DNA from: Sphaerolaimus hirsutus
Taxonomy: Eukaryota > Nematoda > Chromadorea > Monhysterida > Sphaerolaimidae
Reading direction: 5' to 3'
DNA length: 64,000 nt
NCBI GenBank assembly: GCA_964036195.1
Contig: OZ038452.1
Coordinates: forward strand, 24,749,785-24,813,784
The notes beneath the pieces were generated by a model. It ran no database searches and was not told the origin of the DNA. It saw only the letters and a program-made list of their open reading frames with translations. Shown here one piece after another: positions 63,801-64,000 of this stretch (its first letter is position 1; each line of letters starts with the position of its first letter). Both the position numbers and the translations under genes were made by a program.

Positions 63801-64000
63801 ATAAACTGCTTCCGACTCAAGTTCGGCACTATCTATATTGTTAAATTAGATTTAGGTATAAGAATGCAAGAAATATCCATACAAGAAAATAATGCGATTT
63901 CTTGTGATGAAATTATCATTAAATATGTGAATGCATGCAGCTGATCTCGGAATGAAAGTTGGTCATTTTTAAGTCAAAGTTGGTCATTTTTAATATGGTA
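60850..64000. other. Upstream region of the doublecortin gene, no gene called
   Basis: Two GC-rich patches (about 61430-61760 and 62060-62320) have minus-strand open frames, including one with FIYPILFGESLAEIVHRSE at 62061-62324. They may be 5' exons or promoter of the doublecortin gene, but no phase-consistent link could be made. The rest is AT-rich with family M and L fragments. Confidence 0.3.

Overview
This is a window of an animal nuclear genome. The genes are split into short GC-rich exons with GT-AG introns, and the introns and spacers are AT-rich and packed with short non-autonomous DNA transposons. The gene content (receptor tyrosine phosphatase with two phosphatase domains, gamma/delta-type sarcoglycan, doublecortin-domain protein, an OIG-4-like single-Ig secreted protein) is metazoan. 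The OIG-4-like gene makes an arthropod or other ecdysozoan the best guess, and the species cannot be named from the sequence. No rRNA, tRNA, CRISPR, retroelement or viral copy was recognised.

Layout. 1-11 kb: no supported gene; repeats plus a CpG-rich island at about 8.6-9.7 kb. 11.3-24.6 kb (+): cytoplasmic half of a receptor-type protein tyrosine phosphatase ending in a long Gln-rich tail. 26.5-29.0 kb (-): DPH5 (diphthine synthase). 31.0-35.5 kb (-): PIGM (GPI mannosyltransferase I). 37.1-40.7 kb (-): gamma/delta sarcoglycan. 41.3-43.6 kb (-): OIG-4-like Ig protein. 46.7-51.6 kb (+): an unrecognised two-zinc-finger gene. 52.9-60.8 kb (-): a doublecortin-domain gene with a Lys/Ser-rich tail, whose 5' end was not found. 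The genes are unrelated household and neuromuscular genes, not a pathway cluster.

The main discovery candidate is a set of transposon-derived introns (introners). A foldback element, here called family B (termini GTGCCAGTCCC and GGGACTGCCCC, arms nearly fully inverted-repeat), sits inside otherwise continuous coding exons of five genes: the phosphatase, DPH5, PIGM, the OIG-4-like gene and the doublecortin gene. In each case removing exactly the element from its GT end restores the conserved protein in frame. A second family (F, core AATTTAATTAGCCCGAC) does the same in the doublecortin gene, one exon away from a B copy. In the sarcoglycan gene a hAT-like element with an 8-bp target duplication CAGGTGTG is the whole intron; each copy of the duplication supplies one splice site. 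All seven lie in sense orientation relative to the intron. Two B copies end in TG and CG instead of AG at the exact excision point, so they may be non-canonical introns or may splice to a nearby in-frame AG.

Many other TE families with clear target duplications fill the introns. They include a TA-flanked C/G-homopolymer foldback (family A), several hAT-type families whose interiors are simple-sequence arrays, and 3-bp-TSD families (C2, E) nested in one another. Family names A-O are local labels used only here.
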